Below, in pieces: positions 1-11,257 of a stretch of 64,000 nucleotides of DNA. The notes below the pieces were generated by a model. The model saw only the letters and a list, made by a program, of their open reading frames with translations, did no database searches and was not told the DNA's origin. Both the position numbers and the translations under genes were made by a program. The DNA lies in assembly GCA_015680685.1 (NCBI GenBank), contig MNCI01004650.1, positions 106,482 through 170,481 on the forward strand, written 5' to 3'. How positions within the stretch are numbered: the first letter of the stretch is position 1; the number at the start of each line of letters is the position of its first letter. This stretch comes from Gnetum montanum (taxonomy: Eukaryota > Streptophyta > Gnetopsida > Gnetales > Gnetaceae).

Positions 1-419
1 AGCTTCACGTTCACAGGCTTTCAGGACATATATGGAGTGGACACGCCATGCCGGAGCTATTAAGGGAGGCAAGGCAGGGCTCATGGCTGACACTACTGGG
101 CAGCGCTATTCAAAAATGGAAGCTGCTCCCACTGAAGCTGTACAAGCATCCCTCCCATGGGGGCTTCTATGGATCGTGCCGCGGATCCATAATTTCATTC
201 TTTCTCCGTTTGCCCATGCGCAGCTCCCGTCTTACCTCATCCACTCTCGCGACTCCCTCTGTCGTCTCTACTGTCTCCTCCATTTTTTCTCCTCCCACTC
301 AAATCCTAACAGCCAAAAATGATGCAGAATCATGCAAGAAATCGTAGAATCAGCCTGGAAATCCAGCCTACAGTGCCGTGAGGGTTTTGACAAGAAATCT
401 GTTGGGTGCCGATTTTTTT
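1..419. other. no supported gene
   Basis: Two overlapping plus-strand frames of 96 and 99 codons are open here, but neither has a recognisable motif and they exclude one another. A C/T-rich stretch lies around 250-300. I see nothing to assign. Confidence 0.3.
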
Positions 420-909
420 TCAGATAAACCCATAGCATGGATCATTCTTAACCGACGGTGATCCTCCTCTTGCGCCGACGTCACACCTGTTCAGCCGTTG
501 TCGCTTCTCTGCCACGGACCAGTCCCTAATCTGCGTAAATTTAAGAACAGAAAAATCCTCACTCACGCAGTTGTTGGAAACGTAACAGGAAATTAGGGCA
601 GTGCAAGATTCAACACCGGGTTCAGGAATTTCATAAAAAAAAACTTGGAGTGCATCACCTGGGCTTCTGTATTTGGCATACATGTGGATGAGCTTGTTTC
701 ACAGAGATTTGTCTGGGAGAATTGCTGAATAGACTAGGGCTCTGTTTCTTGTGCAGCATTGTAGCAGGCATAAATAAGTGGAATTTTCGATGTGCTGTGC
801 ACTCTGCAATATAATGGCATCCTGCAGCCTTCCATTGTTGCAGAGATTTCTGATTTGTGTGTTTCTGTCCTCCAAAACCAGACCGCTGCATAGCCTCCAC
901 ATAACCCAT
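420..909 (-). pseudogene. pentatricopeptide-repeat (PPR, PLS-class) gene remnant, frameshifted
   Basis: PPR proteins bind organellar RNA as arrays of roughly 35-residue helical repeats. The upper frame (699-902) contains IRNLCNNGRLQDAI followed by TYLCLLQCCTRNRAL, which resembles the N-terminal region of plant PLS-class PPR proteins. About 20 bases on, the reading continues in a different frame (420-683) with LIHMYAKYRSPGDALQVF and then SCTALISCYV, matching the family's usual 'LIxMYAKCG..A..VF.....SWTALISGY' pattern. The frame change near 685-705 and the lack of further repeats downstream show a broken, truncated copy. No introns or promoter can be seen. The family call is fairly secure; the subfamily and parent gene are not. 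It is probably a dispersed pseudogene fragment rather than an expressed gene. Confidence 0.65.
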
Positions 910-2063
910 CGAGAGGGGCCTGCCTCTTCTACATTAGCCTTCGCATGATTTTTCTATATCAATNATTGAAGGCTACTAGTTAGCATTTGGGCTCTCACTT
1001 GGAGACAATTTGAGTCTTGGGGAGAAGAGCATTTTGTAAAGAAGAAAGTGTGAATGATTACTTGTAAGATGGCTTGCTAGAATAAAGATTTTAGCCTTTT
1101 TGTCATGGTCCTGTGAGGTATGCATTTCATTTTTTGTTTTTTTTTTAAATTGTTTAGCTAGTGGTTTAGATAGTATCATCCTTGGAAAGTAATTTTGGGA
1201 TTTTTAGATTGCTCTTATTGTTCTTGTTGCCCGATAGAAATTTCTATTAAAATTTTTCTATAGAAGTGCTTGTGTTTAAAAGCCTTGAGAGCATTTTGGT
1301 AGTAAAGTTTGTTATTGTGCAACGTGTGGGAATTGCTATTGGGATTGTTGTAAGAGAGCCTCTGTTTGTAGTCACGCCGTTGAACAATTCAGTAGTCAAG
1401 AGGGTTCAGAAAATCTTTCGTATTTTGATGGGACCAGAATAGCTTCTTTTTATCTTTAAAGTGAATTCCCTTTGTATTTCAATCAAAAATTCTCAAGTCT
1501 TTTAAAGGTTCTTTTTGAATGCAATCGTTGACATCTATTATCTAGTCAAAATGGAGTCTCGTACGTGGTAGTTTACGCAGCAATTTTTGGTAGCATAATA
1601 GGATTGTCTTGAAGATATTGCTTGTTTGAGCCTTGGAAGTTTGAACAATTCGTAGATATTGAATTTGGGATAGCTTTATTGCGAAGTGTTTACTCGTGTC
1701 ATTTTACCTTGTTTAAATATTTGAGGTCTACACAAATCTGCTTTCTTTTCTTTTCTGCTTATTTCCATCGAATCTTGCTCTATTTCTAGTTTTCTTGTGG
1801 AACTATCTCTTTCTCTGGGGAAAATTAGGAGTAGATTGCGGAGTTGTGCTCAAATGTTTTTGCAAAATTTTATTTGTTACAAGTAGGTATTATAAGGACC
1901 CCATAGACTAGGCAGTTGAACAAAATAGGAAATTTTCAAGAACTCACAGTACTTGGCAAAGTTGGCTGAATCTCTTTAAAGTAAGTCATTTGTAGTTTAC
2001 ATACAACACAATCGTTACATTTCTCACAACCGCACGCCGCAATAGCACACACACATACTCACA
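910..2063. other. no supported gene
   Basis: T-rich sequence with one ambiguous base at 964. I see no coding frame, LTR edge or structured repeat that I can support. The stretch may be diverged flanking DNA of the PPR remnant. Confidence 0.3.
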
Positions 2064-2421
2064 TTAACTACTAAGTTTATTTGGAGGTATCTGGGCCTTG
2101 GTGTTGCCAGAGACCAGTAGGCACCTAAATCCTGTTCGAGGACACTCGTTGGTGGTCGCGTCCCAAACGGTCGCCAACACTACGATTGTCTCTATCACAT
2201 TGATCACCTTCATAATAGTCTCTCCCTCTATAACTTTAGTTGGAGCTATAGGAGGAAGATGATGAGGATGATGAAGGTAAATAGGAAGGAGTACTAGCAC
2301 CAAAATGGTGCCCACTACTTCCTCTTATTTGGTCCCATCCATGATCACCATGTTGTTTCTTTATTGTGTTGATTATCATTGTTCTTACCTTAAATCCCTC
2401 CTTTGGAGCCCCCATGGTCAT
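2064..2421 (-). pseudogene. Athila-like gag remnant (low-complexity segment)
   Basis: The minus frame 2236-2421 starts MTMGAPKEGFK, contains KKQHGDHGWDQIRG and ends in a serine run (LPSSSSSSSSYSSN). The same arrangement of a His/Gly/Asp stretch followed by a Ser/Pro run occurs in the gag of the complete Athila-like element (minus, 16682-17014) and of copy B (minus, 48484-48711). The remnant lies just downstream, in minus orientation, of the LTR at 3114-3948 and its priming-site-like sequence, which is where gag should be. Frames shift within about 100 bases and the rest of the element to the left is missing or unrecognisable. It is a decayed capsid-gene fragment with no coding capacity left. 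Confidence 0.5.
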
Positions 2422-3094
2422 GGAACTTATTCTTTCTCAAAATAGGTTTATTTATAGTTGACTATAAATTCTAGTTAAGGCTCCCTTTATTGAAGAGAAG
2501 GGAAGGATAATTAGTGTTTTGAGAATCCCCTAACAAGGGATCCTCTCCTTTCTTTTGGCCTAATAGGAGCAAGGGGTTTGTGAATGAATTTCCTTTTGAT
2601 GCCTTGTAGCATGTTTCCATCTATCGATGTTTCCTTCATTATGCATCTAAGGGATGATAATCCTAGTAGTTGTGATCTTACACAATGTACTCAAATTAAG
2701 CCTTTGGATGCCCAATCTCATGAGATTGTGGAGCAACATCATAGGAACTGATCGATTAGGAGGTAACATGATGTTTCTATTAATGTCCCTCCACCACAAT
2801 CATTCATTTTGGTGCAAGATGAAGGTGAAATCTGGAACATAATCATCTAGATAAGTATAGATCACTTTGCATTATTAGGGTACAAGTGGTTTCAGGCCTT
2901 CTTATCTTTAATTAGAAGTATTCTCAAACAATAATGAAGACTCTATCTTATGAAAATAAGCTATGTTAGTTCTTATGAAAACAATGTGCTTTTATTATTA
3001 TTATTATTTGCTTAATTATTTTAACTTTAAGGTTTGTTACAACATTGTTATATAATTTAACTAACTTCTAGGAAGCACATGTAGCTAGCTAAAG
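2422..3094. other. decayed 5' internal region of an Athila-like element
   Basis: By position this stretch lies between the gag remnant and the 5' LTR at 3114. No frame is recognisable. The assignment rests on the flanking features only. Confidence 0.3.
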
Positions 3095-3112
3095 TTTGCA
3101 ACAATGGTGCCA
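3095..3112 (-). promoter_or_regulatory. degenerate primer-binding site (tRNA-Asp type)
   Basis: On the minus strand TGGCACCATTGTTGCAAA follows the LTR end after one base. About 11 of 18 positions agree with the tRNA-Asp-complementary site usual for Athila elements (TGGCGCCGTTGCCGGGGA, from memory). Several of the differences are C-to-T or G-to-A. Confidence 0.45.
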
Positions 3113-3113
3113 A

Positions 3114-3948
3114 TGATGAGTAGCAAGTAGTTCCTATGCCCAACCATATGAATCACTAGTGTTCACTAAGAAATTCAATTAAATTCTATAGACTTTAGCT
3201 CTATAAGTACACTTGATCTAGGTATTGAATTTCAAGGATGCAATTGTTGTCTTCCTAGTTCTACTTGTGAGGTGGTTAAGTGTAACTAAGGCACATGATT
3301 TGTATTAATTTTATATTTTTCATTTAATTCACCTAAGTGTAGAAAATAAAGTAATTAAATTCTAATTAATCTAGTAACTAATTAATTCCTAACTAATCCT
3401 AACATAAGTATCTATTTCCATCCACCATACACATCCAAAACACATTGCAATGCTACTTGGTTACCAATTGTAGATGGTGCTAGGATTACCAAGTGTTAAC
3501 ATATGCTCAAGATGGTTGTACTTATACACATTAATTAATTGCTATTAAATAATTAATTAAGTTCATGAATAATAAATGCATTGAGGAGATCTTAAGATAA
3601 GTCCAAGTGCTACAAGGTTTATGAAGAAAGCTCTTCTTTATTACTAGTCACATTGAAGTGTCTAGCTACATCAATGCTTGAATAAAGATTCATATACTTC
3701 TCAACTCCTACTACTAGTGCTTAAAAAATATTCTAACTCTTAAATAAATAGATTGCAAGAGTTTGGATAAGTTATGAATGAACAAATATCATAAATGCAG
3801 TAAGTGCATGCATTTATAGAGGCAAGACTGGATACTATGTCAATGCATGAAACCATGTGTTGACAAGATCACGTCAACGAGATTGCATTGATGCATTAAC
3901 GTTGATAAGACTTCACATCAATGTGGGCCAATCAACTACAATGCATCA
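3114..3948 (-). repeat. LTR of Athila-like element (5' LTR, minus orientation)
   Basis: Begins TGATGAG and ends GCATCA on the plus strand. It aligns along its length with the LTR at 33418-34265: the shared anchors are CCCAACCATA, TTTAGCTCT, TTGTTGTCTTCCTAG, a CTTTATT-containing segment and a repeated TGATGC/GCATCA region. The right-hand part (about 3830-3948) is U3 and holds several TTGATG/CATCAA inverted motifs. A TATA-like CTCTATAAATGC reads on the minus strand near 3815-3826. The priming-site-like sequence at 3095-3112 makes this the 5' LTR. Its partner LTR is not in the window. Confidence 0.7.
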
Positions 3949-5734
3949 ACATGATAGAACATGGCTCTAAAAAATATGACGATTGGCAAAAAAATAAGAC
4001 AATAGAAAACAAGTGATAGAAGAGGCAATAGAAGAAATCATGTAAATAAGGCAATGAATAAAAAGTAATATGCATATATGCTATGCATAATATGCATATA
4101 TATCATATATGAATTATGCACGTAACCATGTTTTTCCCATTTTTCCTATTCTATTTTCATTATTAAAGTTTTTTATTTTTTAATTATTTTTTCAACATAA
4201 ATTATTTTCATAAGTGTATTTCTTGTTTTTCTCTTTTCTCTAATACTCACACACACAAATAGTCATAATCTACATACTAGGTCTCCAAATCAAATTTTAT
4301 TTGAACCTACAAGATCCTTATCAAGTGCTCTACCTACTCATATGCTGAAATCTTGTCTAGGCATTACTTATCATGGTCACCTAATTTAAATTGCAAACTT
4401 TTTATGGTATTTTAGCAAACTAGAATATGTGATATCTCAAAAATTATAACTCTTATTCTAGTGAACCAAGAGTCAAAACCAATGTTTTCAAATGTCTAAA
4501 ATAAATTGGTTGGATTAGATTTTTGGTAAGATATAATTCTAAGGTGCTTCCTTAACAAAGCTAATTTATACAATATTTTATCATAATTAAAGATGAACTC
4601 CAAATCCTAATTTAATGATAGAAGGTAATAAGGGATATGATTTGGATAGGATGAGGGTTCAAAATTGCTCCATGAACAGAGTATTATATATTCACATATG
4701 CACAATAAAATGAAAAGATTCATAATTAAATGTGCACAAAGAATAAAATATGCATAGCTAAATACTTGTAAAAGCATCATAACTAATAAAAAGAAAAACT
4801 TCTTCAAGTAATTGAATTTCAATACTTAATCATAAAATATTTAGAAGATCTATGACTAGGCTCCAATAGTACTAAAATATAGGATACAAAACTTTAACAA
4901 ATACCTTATCAAGTAGATTACATTCACTTATGTAGGAAACTAATAACATCGTCATTAATAATAATAGTAATAACAATTATCTAATCTATTGAAATGCATT
5001 TTATAGCATTACAAATTTAATCATATGTATTACATAATTAAATTTATGTAAATTTCTAGGTTGTGATAGCCACAAAATAATTGAAGACTATCCTAGAGCC
5101 AATAGTACTATCCAAGTACAACTCCTTAACTCCAAGACTACTATCAATAACAATGGCAAAATCCATAGTCTTGGGGGATGCCATTACCAAACTAGGAATA
5201 TTCCTATTACCATTCAAACCTTTATGGATACTATGTTCAACAACCTATTTCTTCTAATGGTTCTACTATCCATGCCTCAAGTTACTACTACTACTACCCT
5301 TCTAAATACCATCAACCCACAACATCTCCTATAGGATCACCATTCCATGCCTCTCATCATTCATCACATCCTCAATACTTTCATATTCCCATCCAACATA
5401 TGCCACAACAAATAATGTAGGAAGAATTGGCATCAAAACCTTAAAAAAATTAGCATCAAAATCTCAATAAAAGAATGCCACTTGTGCTATGAACATAAAA
5501 AAGAATGATAGTGCATGTAGCCTTAAGCATAAGCCTAAAAAATGTCCTTTATTTAGAATGGTTTCCACATATGTAAATACAACTAGTAGACCTACTAGCT
5601 TATCAGAACTATTACAAGAACAACATGGTGTAAGCTCCTTCCTCACAAAAACAATGTCTTTTAATCCTACACAAAATCCAACAACCCTCCCCACTCTAAA
5701 ACAAAATAGAAAAGCTAAACATGGTATTGTGGAG
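3949..5734. other. AT-rich DNA, no supported gene
   Basis: Contains AT-palindromic sequence around 4065-4115 (ATGCATATATG motifs). Between about 5200 and 5460 lies a Tyr/Ser/His/Pro-rich frame that could be a gag C-terminal remnant on the plus strand, but it is broken and I could not match it to the other gag copies. No intact frame above 82 codons makes sense here. Confidence 0.3.
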
Positions 5735-6244
5735 TGATGAGTTACCAAATAAGCAACTCGATATTGGAGCCCTAATATCGAATCCCCAATATTAGATACA
5801 TGATATCGGATCAACCAAGCAACATCGGACACATCATGTCGGAGCCTATCTTGTTGTCTATAAATAAGAGACAAGGGTGCTTGGTTTTGGGTAGCATTTT
5901 TTCAATCCTTTAGCTAAACTCTTGTAGTTTTTCTCTTCGAGAGTTAGAATTATTTTTGAGCACCTACCGTAGCAGTCATAGAGTGAACAGATCTTTATTT
6001 GAGCATTGTGTACCTAAGCACACTTTGTGTTCAAAAATAAAGATAAACTTTGTGATAAACCTTGCAACATTGAAAATAGCTTAACTATTGCATTTAATGT
6101 TATTTACTATTATTTGATGCTATCATTAGTTAATCAATGTTATTTCTATAGAATTATTAATCATCAATGAATTAGCACACTCAGCATGACCACTTCGAGC
6201 ATACGTGGAACACTTGGTAACCCAATAACGACTAGAATTTGGTA
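5735..6244 (+). repeat. left half of an Athila-type solo LTR, interrupted by the viral insert
   Basis: Begins TGATGAG at 5735. U3 carries ATATTGG/CCAATAT and GATATCGG motifs, a TATA box (CTATAAATAAG near 5858) and an AATAAA near 6037. The segment ACCACTTCGAGCA...TGGTAACCC...AATTTGGTA (about 6188-6243) is the reverse complement of the equivalent part of the complete element's LTRs (about 8925-8980). Homology stops at 6244 and resumes at about 22950. The five bases before the LTR (TGGAG) and after its far end at 23285 (TGAAG) match at four positions, consistent with a 5-bp target duplication. No internal domain is attached, so this is a solo LTR. Confidence 0.75.
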
Positions 6245-6300
6245 TTATATGTGCATTCAAATGAGCATTTGCATTATTGCTGCGTGAGCATTACGTAACT
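6245..6300 (+). repeat. terminal direct repeat of the viral insert, left copy
   Basis: Fifty-six bases starting TTATATGTGCATTCAAATGA and ending GTAACT, repeated with a few substitutions at 22888-22943. The copy ends eight bases before the priming site. Confidence 0.85.
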
Positions 6301-6308
6301 CTGAGAGG

Positions 6309-6321
6309 TGGTATCAAAGCC
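6309..6321 (+). promoter_or_regulatory. tRNA-Met-type primer-binding site of the caulimovirid
   Basis: TGGTATCAAAGCC differs by one base from TGGTATCAGAGCC, the priming site complementary to initiator tRNA-Met that Caulimoviridae use to start minus-strand DNA synthesis. It marks the conventional origin of the viral map. Confidence 0.85.
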
Positions 6322-6684
6322 TTGTTGCAGTTCTTCATTCTCCAAAGCCAAGGGTGGACATGAGGCTTTCTCGTAAGATCATTTTGAAGTGCTGTAAGAC
6401 ACGCAGTAACGGTTGATAGACAGACAATTAAGTCATGCAAGCTAGAAGCAGAGCACAGAGTAGGCACGTCTAATGGTGAGTTCTTCCAGAAGACCAACTC
6501 TAGGTTCCAATTCTACTTTCTCATATATTCAGCATTTATCTCAATATTAATCCTCATCAAATGCCATCACCACCTTGCCAAAATGATTTCTATCCAAAAT
6601 CTTCATTGCACATGTTTGTATCTTTCTAGTCTATGCATTTTAGTGAATGTGATCTAAGTATTGCTAGTTCTAGTCTCCGTCTAG

Positions 6685-7260
6685 TTGCCCTTACTTTTTT
6701 TAACTCCAAGGGAGGTAGAGAAATGGAAAAAAGAAGGTTATCAATACATTCATCTCACTGAAATAGCTATACACCTTTATCCTCACTTCAACTATAGACT
6801 TCAAAAACCCTACTGGATAGCATTAATAGACAGACATTTTAAATCTTTCCAAGAAGTTATTATAATGCAAGCTAAAGGTCGATTAGTTTCAGATGCTTTG
6901 AGTATAACTATCCCAAATTTTACTCTTTCTCTTTCTGATCCACACTTATTTAATAGTTTAATGCTTATTACATATATTCTTGTTAATATTATAGATCATA
7001 GTGTGTATTGCATGATAGATACTAAATTAAGTTTAAAATTATTTAGCTTTGTTAGTATACAAACCCTTTTGCCAGTCGGGCAACAAGCTCTCTCTATTGG
7101 GACAAAAAATTTAGAATATGGGATGCATATTAATACAGAGGATCTCCCTATCCATAGGCTCTTCCCATATTTAGAAGATCCATTAGAAGAATATTATGAG
7201 CACAAAAAGCAAAGAAATCTTTGTTTAGGTCACCATCAAAATCCTGAAGGTATTATGTAG
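6685..7260 (+). pseudogene. caulimovirid movement-protein-like (30K superfamily) frame
   Basis: An open stretch of 191 codons following the priming site by about 360 bases. Caulimovirid movement proteins of the 30K superfamily enlarge plasmodesmata for cell-to-cell spread. Residues around 70-95 read SLSDPHLFNSLML, resembling the conserved beta-strand region of that superfamily ('xxSLxDxxLxxxLxL'). It is followed by YCMIDTKLSLKL and by a GQQALSIGT stretch that resembles the C-terminal part of the core. The first codon is not an obvious initiator, and no upstream in-frame ATG is better placed. The next recognisable frame is offset, so the original polyprotein or adjacent gene is broken here. 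The call rests on position and weak motifs and is moderate. Confidence 0.55.
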
Positions 7261-8579
7261 AACTACAACCACCAAAACTCCTGCCTTATGATCCATTGGC
7301 TCCAAAACCTACCAAACTAATAACTTTATTTAACAATAAGAAACCTTCCTATGCAGAAGAAGAAGAGAAAATACAGAGAATGGCGAAAATATTTAAATAA
7401 TTAGGAATAAGAATGGATCCACAAAAAATAATTAAGAAGAAAGGGAAAAACTGGTAGTTGATGCCAAGGGAAAAACACATATAGAAGATGCATCGACATC
7501 TAGTTCTGATGATGACGTATCATGCTCTAGTAAACCATCACACTAGATCTATACTCATACGAATTTTCATAATGTTGATCAAGATATTAGATGTGTAGAA
7601 TGTGATGAATTATTAAGGATTAACATGAATACGGAAGAACCAAAAGAAATAGCTCATATGATGCAATATAAGACTTCCACAGAACAACCTTCTGACATCA
7701 TTAAGCTTCATAATTAGACAAACCACAAAATAGCTTATGTTAGTGATCAAAACTTAATGACATATGCAGAGGTTAGGGAAGTACAAAAGGATGTAAAGGA
7801 ATTACATCAAATATGGGTACCTAAGAAAAAAGTGGAAAAATCTAAAGAAAAGAAAAAACCACAAACAGAAACTCTAGATCTAGAAGGTATTTACATAGAT
7901 TCACCACTGGTCACTCCTCCTAAAGGAAAAAAGAAATCCAAATAGTGGGTTCAAAGAAGAAGACCAGTACATACGATTCCAAAGTCAGAAAAAGGAAAAG
8001 TAGAAGAAGAAATTAATGCAAATGAGGAAGATAATGAAACACTCTACATAGGTAGTGAAGGATCTTTAGATGATGAGGAGAAAAAACTGTTAACAAAATA
8101 GGGTTTAATCTTTCAGGATCCAAAAGATTTAACAGCTATGTAGGTGAGACAAACTTCAGAAAAACCACCACCATACTTTAGTATGGATAAAAAATCTATT
8201 AGGGAAAGACAAAAATAAATTGATAAAATTAGTGGATTTATCTCTAGATAGATTGTCTTAGAAAAAAAAAACATATGAACTTGTCATACTCAATGATACA
8301 TTAAATTTTGAAGGTATGTTAAAATGATGGTGCAATTTCATAGAAGCACCTATACGTAAAAAGTTATTAAATAATCCTCATGTTATTTTCTTAAATGAAA
8401 TCACTAAAGAATTCTTAGGTAACAAAGATGATAGAGATAGTGCTTATAGAATGCTATTTTATAGTTCAAGATTACACAAAATCCAAGACATATCTCCATT
8501 CCTTGACATTATGGAAGAATGGTACTATTATGGGAAACTCATACATGACATAGGTGTAAAAGAACATTTTCTAGGATGT
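7261..8579 (+). pseudogene. caulimovirid coat-protein-like region, 5' part
   Basis: No long frame survives. A Lys-rich, highly charged segment (7757-7945, with runs such as KKVEKSKEKKKPQ) and an acidic segment near 8010-8090 are followed by a better conserved stretch at about 8370-8574 (EFLGNKDDRDSAYRMLFYSS and a later EEWYYYGKL). A charged N-terminal region before a compact core is typical of caulimovirid capsid proteins. Stops and frame changes recur about every 100-300 bases. The Athila-like element cuts it at 8579/8580 and it resumes at 18558. The assignment depends on the zinc-knuckle remnant beyond the insertion. Confidence 0.5.
8575..8579 (+). repeat. 5-bp target-site duplication (GATGT), left copy
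   Basis: GATGT directly before the left LTR is repeated at 18553-18557 directly after the right LTR, showing a single integration into the viral copy. Confidence 0.9.
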
Positions 8580-9512
8580 TGATGAGTGGCGAGGTACCCC
8601 TACACTCAACCATACGAAAAGAGCATAGCACGTGTGATCTAGTCGAACTCAGCAAACTAAATGCCTAAACGCACCATGGAACACTTGGGGTTAATCATTC
8701 ATTGTCTTCCCAAACTTACTTGTTGTTGTCATCGTGTATGGTTAAGTAAGTCCAAGGTATATGATATTTTTGGTCTTTTCAGGTTTATCTCCTATGCTAA
8801 AGGGTGAAGGGTTGAGAGAACTAACTACTATAACTAATGTACTAAGTCTAAATTAACTAGCGTCAGCATCCATTCCCACTTACCGTACACACCCTGAACT
8901 GTGCAACTGTGGCTACCAAATGCTAATCGTTACTGGGTTTACCACACGTAACGCACGTGCTCGAAGTGGTTGTCCTGAGGCACCTAACTAGCCTAAGTGT
9001 GACAAGCAACCAATTTCTTGACTAGCCGTACATATCCATAGATGCTCGTAATTAAGTCGTACTCATCCCATATTCTAGGAGATAAGGGTGAGAGAATCTA
9101 ATCATGATGAGTAGCCGATTCCTTGGTTAGCCGTACACATTCATCAATGCTTGTAACCAAGTCGTACTCATGCCGCACTGCTAGGAAAGCAATAAATAAC
9201 ATTAAATAAACCTATCCATGTCCTGCAAGGTTTATCCACAAAGTTCATCTTTATTGCCGTACACAACTTGCGTTCAGGTACAAAGCTACTCGAATAAAGA
9301 ACTGTTCACTTGGGGGACTCCTACTGCGGGCACATGGAAAATATTCTATCTCTGAGGTGATCAATCTACCAGAGCTTCGCTACTTCTAACCTCTATATGA
9401 AAATGAGGGGAGTTCTGCCTCTTATTTATAGATTTGACGATGGACCACATTATCGCATACGCGATATCACAGGGGATGCGATATCGCTGCTTGTGCATAT
9501 CATATCTCATCA
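8580..9512 (-). repeat. 3' LTR of the complete Athila-like element
   Basis: 933 bp, TGATGAG...CTCATCA. U3 is at the right end and holds GCGATATC motifs around 9455-9490. A TATA-like TATAAATA reads on the minus strand near 9425-9432. It aligns along its full length with 17584-18552 but lacks about 36 bp of palindromic U3 sequence present there. Confidence 0.9.
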
Positions 9513-9525
9513 TACCCCCATGACT
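9513..9525 (-). promoter_or_regulatory. polypurine tract of the Athila-like element
   Basis: On the minus strand AGTCATGGGGGTA abuts the LTR start TGATGAG. The same GGGGGTA precedes the LTRs at 25963 and 33418, and a variant precedes 39107. Confidence 0.75.
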
Positions 9526-11257
9526 GAATGAAAACTCGTCCTTGAGTTCCTTACAATAATATCGTGAAAGTATGGAATTATTGAGGGGAATGAAACTAAT
9601 GGGATGACATGTGAACAAATCATTATTACAAGACTTGACAAAACTAGTGTTCATGACAATAAGGGTGAACACCTTATTACAATGACATGAGGCCTTTGTT
9701 GGCAGCTTGAGAGAAAGAAAGAGATAGAAAGAAGTGTTGCTGCTGCCAACACCAAGATTGCGCTTTTCATTGTCCATCCATAAGCGCACCATCAATCTTG
9801 CTCCTTGCATAGCTGCTTCAGCGCTGCTCCATTCTAAGTGTTTTGCTCTAGCTCCAAATCCAATCCATTGTTTATTTAATCGCCATCTGCACACATAACA
9901 CAACGATACATTAGCAAGGGTAATTGAATCATTAAGTAATTAATACCTTGCTTTGGTGTAAGTCCATTGGCTAGGTTGTGGTATGGCTGATATGGACCTG
10001 GAAAGATGTTACTCATGACTACTGAAGGTATAGGAATTAGGAAGCAAATCAAAAAAAATTTCAGGGCTAGGAGAAAATCAAAAAAGTGGGCCCCGTACCC
10101 CCATGACTAATCGTGAACCTCCGATAGCGTTAGAATGAAGAAGGGAAAGGAGTAAGAAAGATAGATATAAAGGAAAAACTGAAAACATTAGTGAAATGGA
10201 TGTCAAGATGGTAATGAACAAAATAATAATTAATTGTAAAATGTTAAGGAAAAGAAGTTAACTAATGCTCCAAATAGGAATGTCAGTGGATCCTCCCCAA
10301 AGCAGGCTCATGCCGTTAATGCCCTGACAGACCCACATTCAAAGAGTCCGTAGGCTCTGGGAATGTCTTTTGGAATAAGGGTTAAAGTCTTAACCGCACG
10401 AATTTACNNNNNNNNNNNNNNNNNNNNNNNNNNNNNNNNNNNNNNNNNNNNNNNNNNNNNNNNNNNNNNNNNNNNNNNNNNNNNNNNNNNNNNNNNNNNN
10501 NNNNNNNNNNNNNNNNNNNNNNNNNNNNNNNNNNNNNNNNNNNNNNNNNNNNNNNNNNNNNNNNNNNNNNNNNNNNNNNNNNNNNNNNNNNNNNNNNNNN
10601 NNNNNNNNNNNNNNNNNNNNNNNNNNNNNNNNNNNNNNNNNNNNNNNNNNNNNNNNNNNNNNNNNNNNNNNNNNNNNNNNNNNNNNNNNNNNNNNNNNNN
10701 NNNNNNNNNNNNNNNNNNNNNNNNNNNNNNNNNNNNNNNNNNNNNNNNNNNNNNNNNNNNNNNNNNNNNNNNNNNNNNNNNNNNNNNNNNNNNNNNNNNN
10801 NNNNNNNNNNNNNNNNNNNNNNNNNNNNNNNNNNNNNNNNNNNNNNNNNNNNNNNNNNNNNNNNNNNNNNNNNNNNNNNNNNNNNNNNNNNNNNNNNNNN
10901 NNNNNNNNNNNNNNNNNNNNNNNNNNNNNNNNNNNNNNNNNNNNNNNNNNNNNNNNNNNCATTGTGACTTAAAGGTAAAAACCAAACATTAGCAATCAAT
11001 ATGAAAATAGTTCATACCATCAGTCCGAACACTTATTATGGGATGAACTTACAAGGTGGATACACACACACACTCACACAAAAAATGGAAAAATTATAAT
11101 GATGTTGTAAAGCAAAAACTAAAAAAGTTAAAGAAAGTTGTAAAACAAAAATTAGAAAAGTTAAAGAAATTTGTAAAACAAAAATGCGTAAGACAAAAAT
11201 GTTGTAAAACAAAAATGTGTGAAACAAAAACTTAAAAGAACTGAGGGCCCCATATGA
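9526..11257 (-). other. 3' non-coding region of the Athila-like element, with assembly gap
   Basis: Between the integrase stop and the polypurine tract. The unknown bases 10408-10959 lie inside. Three blocks recur in copies A and B: the stretch next to the LTR (9525-9680, compare 34270-34470), a GGGCCCCGTACCCCCATGAC-type block (10089-10135, compare 43230-43290), and GTGGATCCTCCCCAAAGCAG followed by GGCTCATGCC (10286-10320, compare 38130-38160 and 43831-43860). A (CA)n run is at 11062-11082. A 180-codon minus frame (9361-9903) spans the LTR edge and looks accidental. The third ORF of copies A and B is missing here. Confidence 0.6.
10408..10959. other. assembly gap (552 N)
   Basis: Unknown bases. 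Frames reported through them have no meaning. Confidence 1.

Noticed and set aside
4065-4115. Possible regulatory palindrome
   Set aside because: AT-only palindromic sequence of this kind is expected by chance in such AT-rich DNA.
5464-5874. 136-codon minus frame
   Set aside because: It runs from unassigned DNA into the LTR start at 5735 on the wrong strand and has a membrane-like but AT-biased composition; no family is recognisable.
9361-9903. 180-codon minus frame over the 3' LTR edge
   Set aside because: It crosses the LTR/polypurine boundary, has no motif, and is not open in the homologous stretches of copies A and the 5' LTR.
10363-10999. Long frames through the unknown bases
   Set aside because: They consist of N; no amino acids are known.
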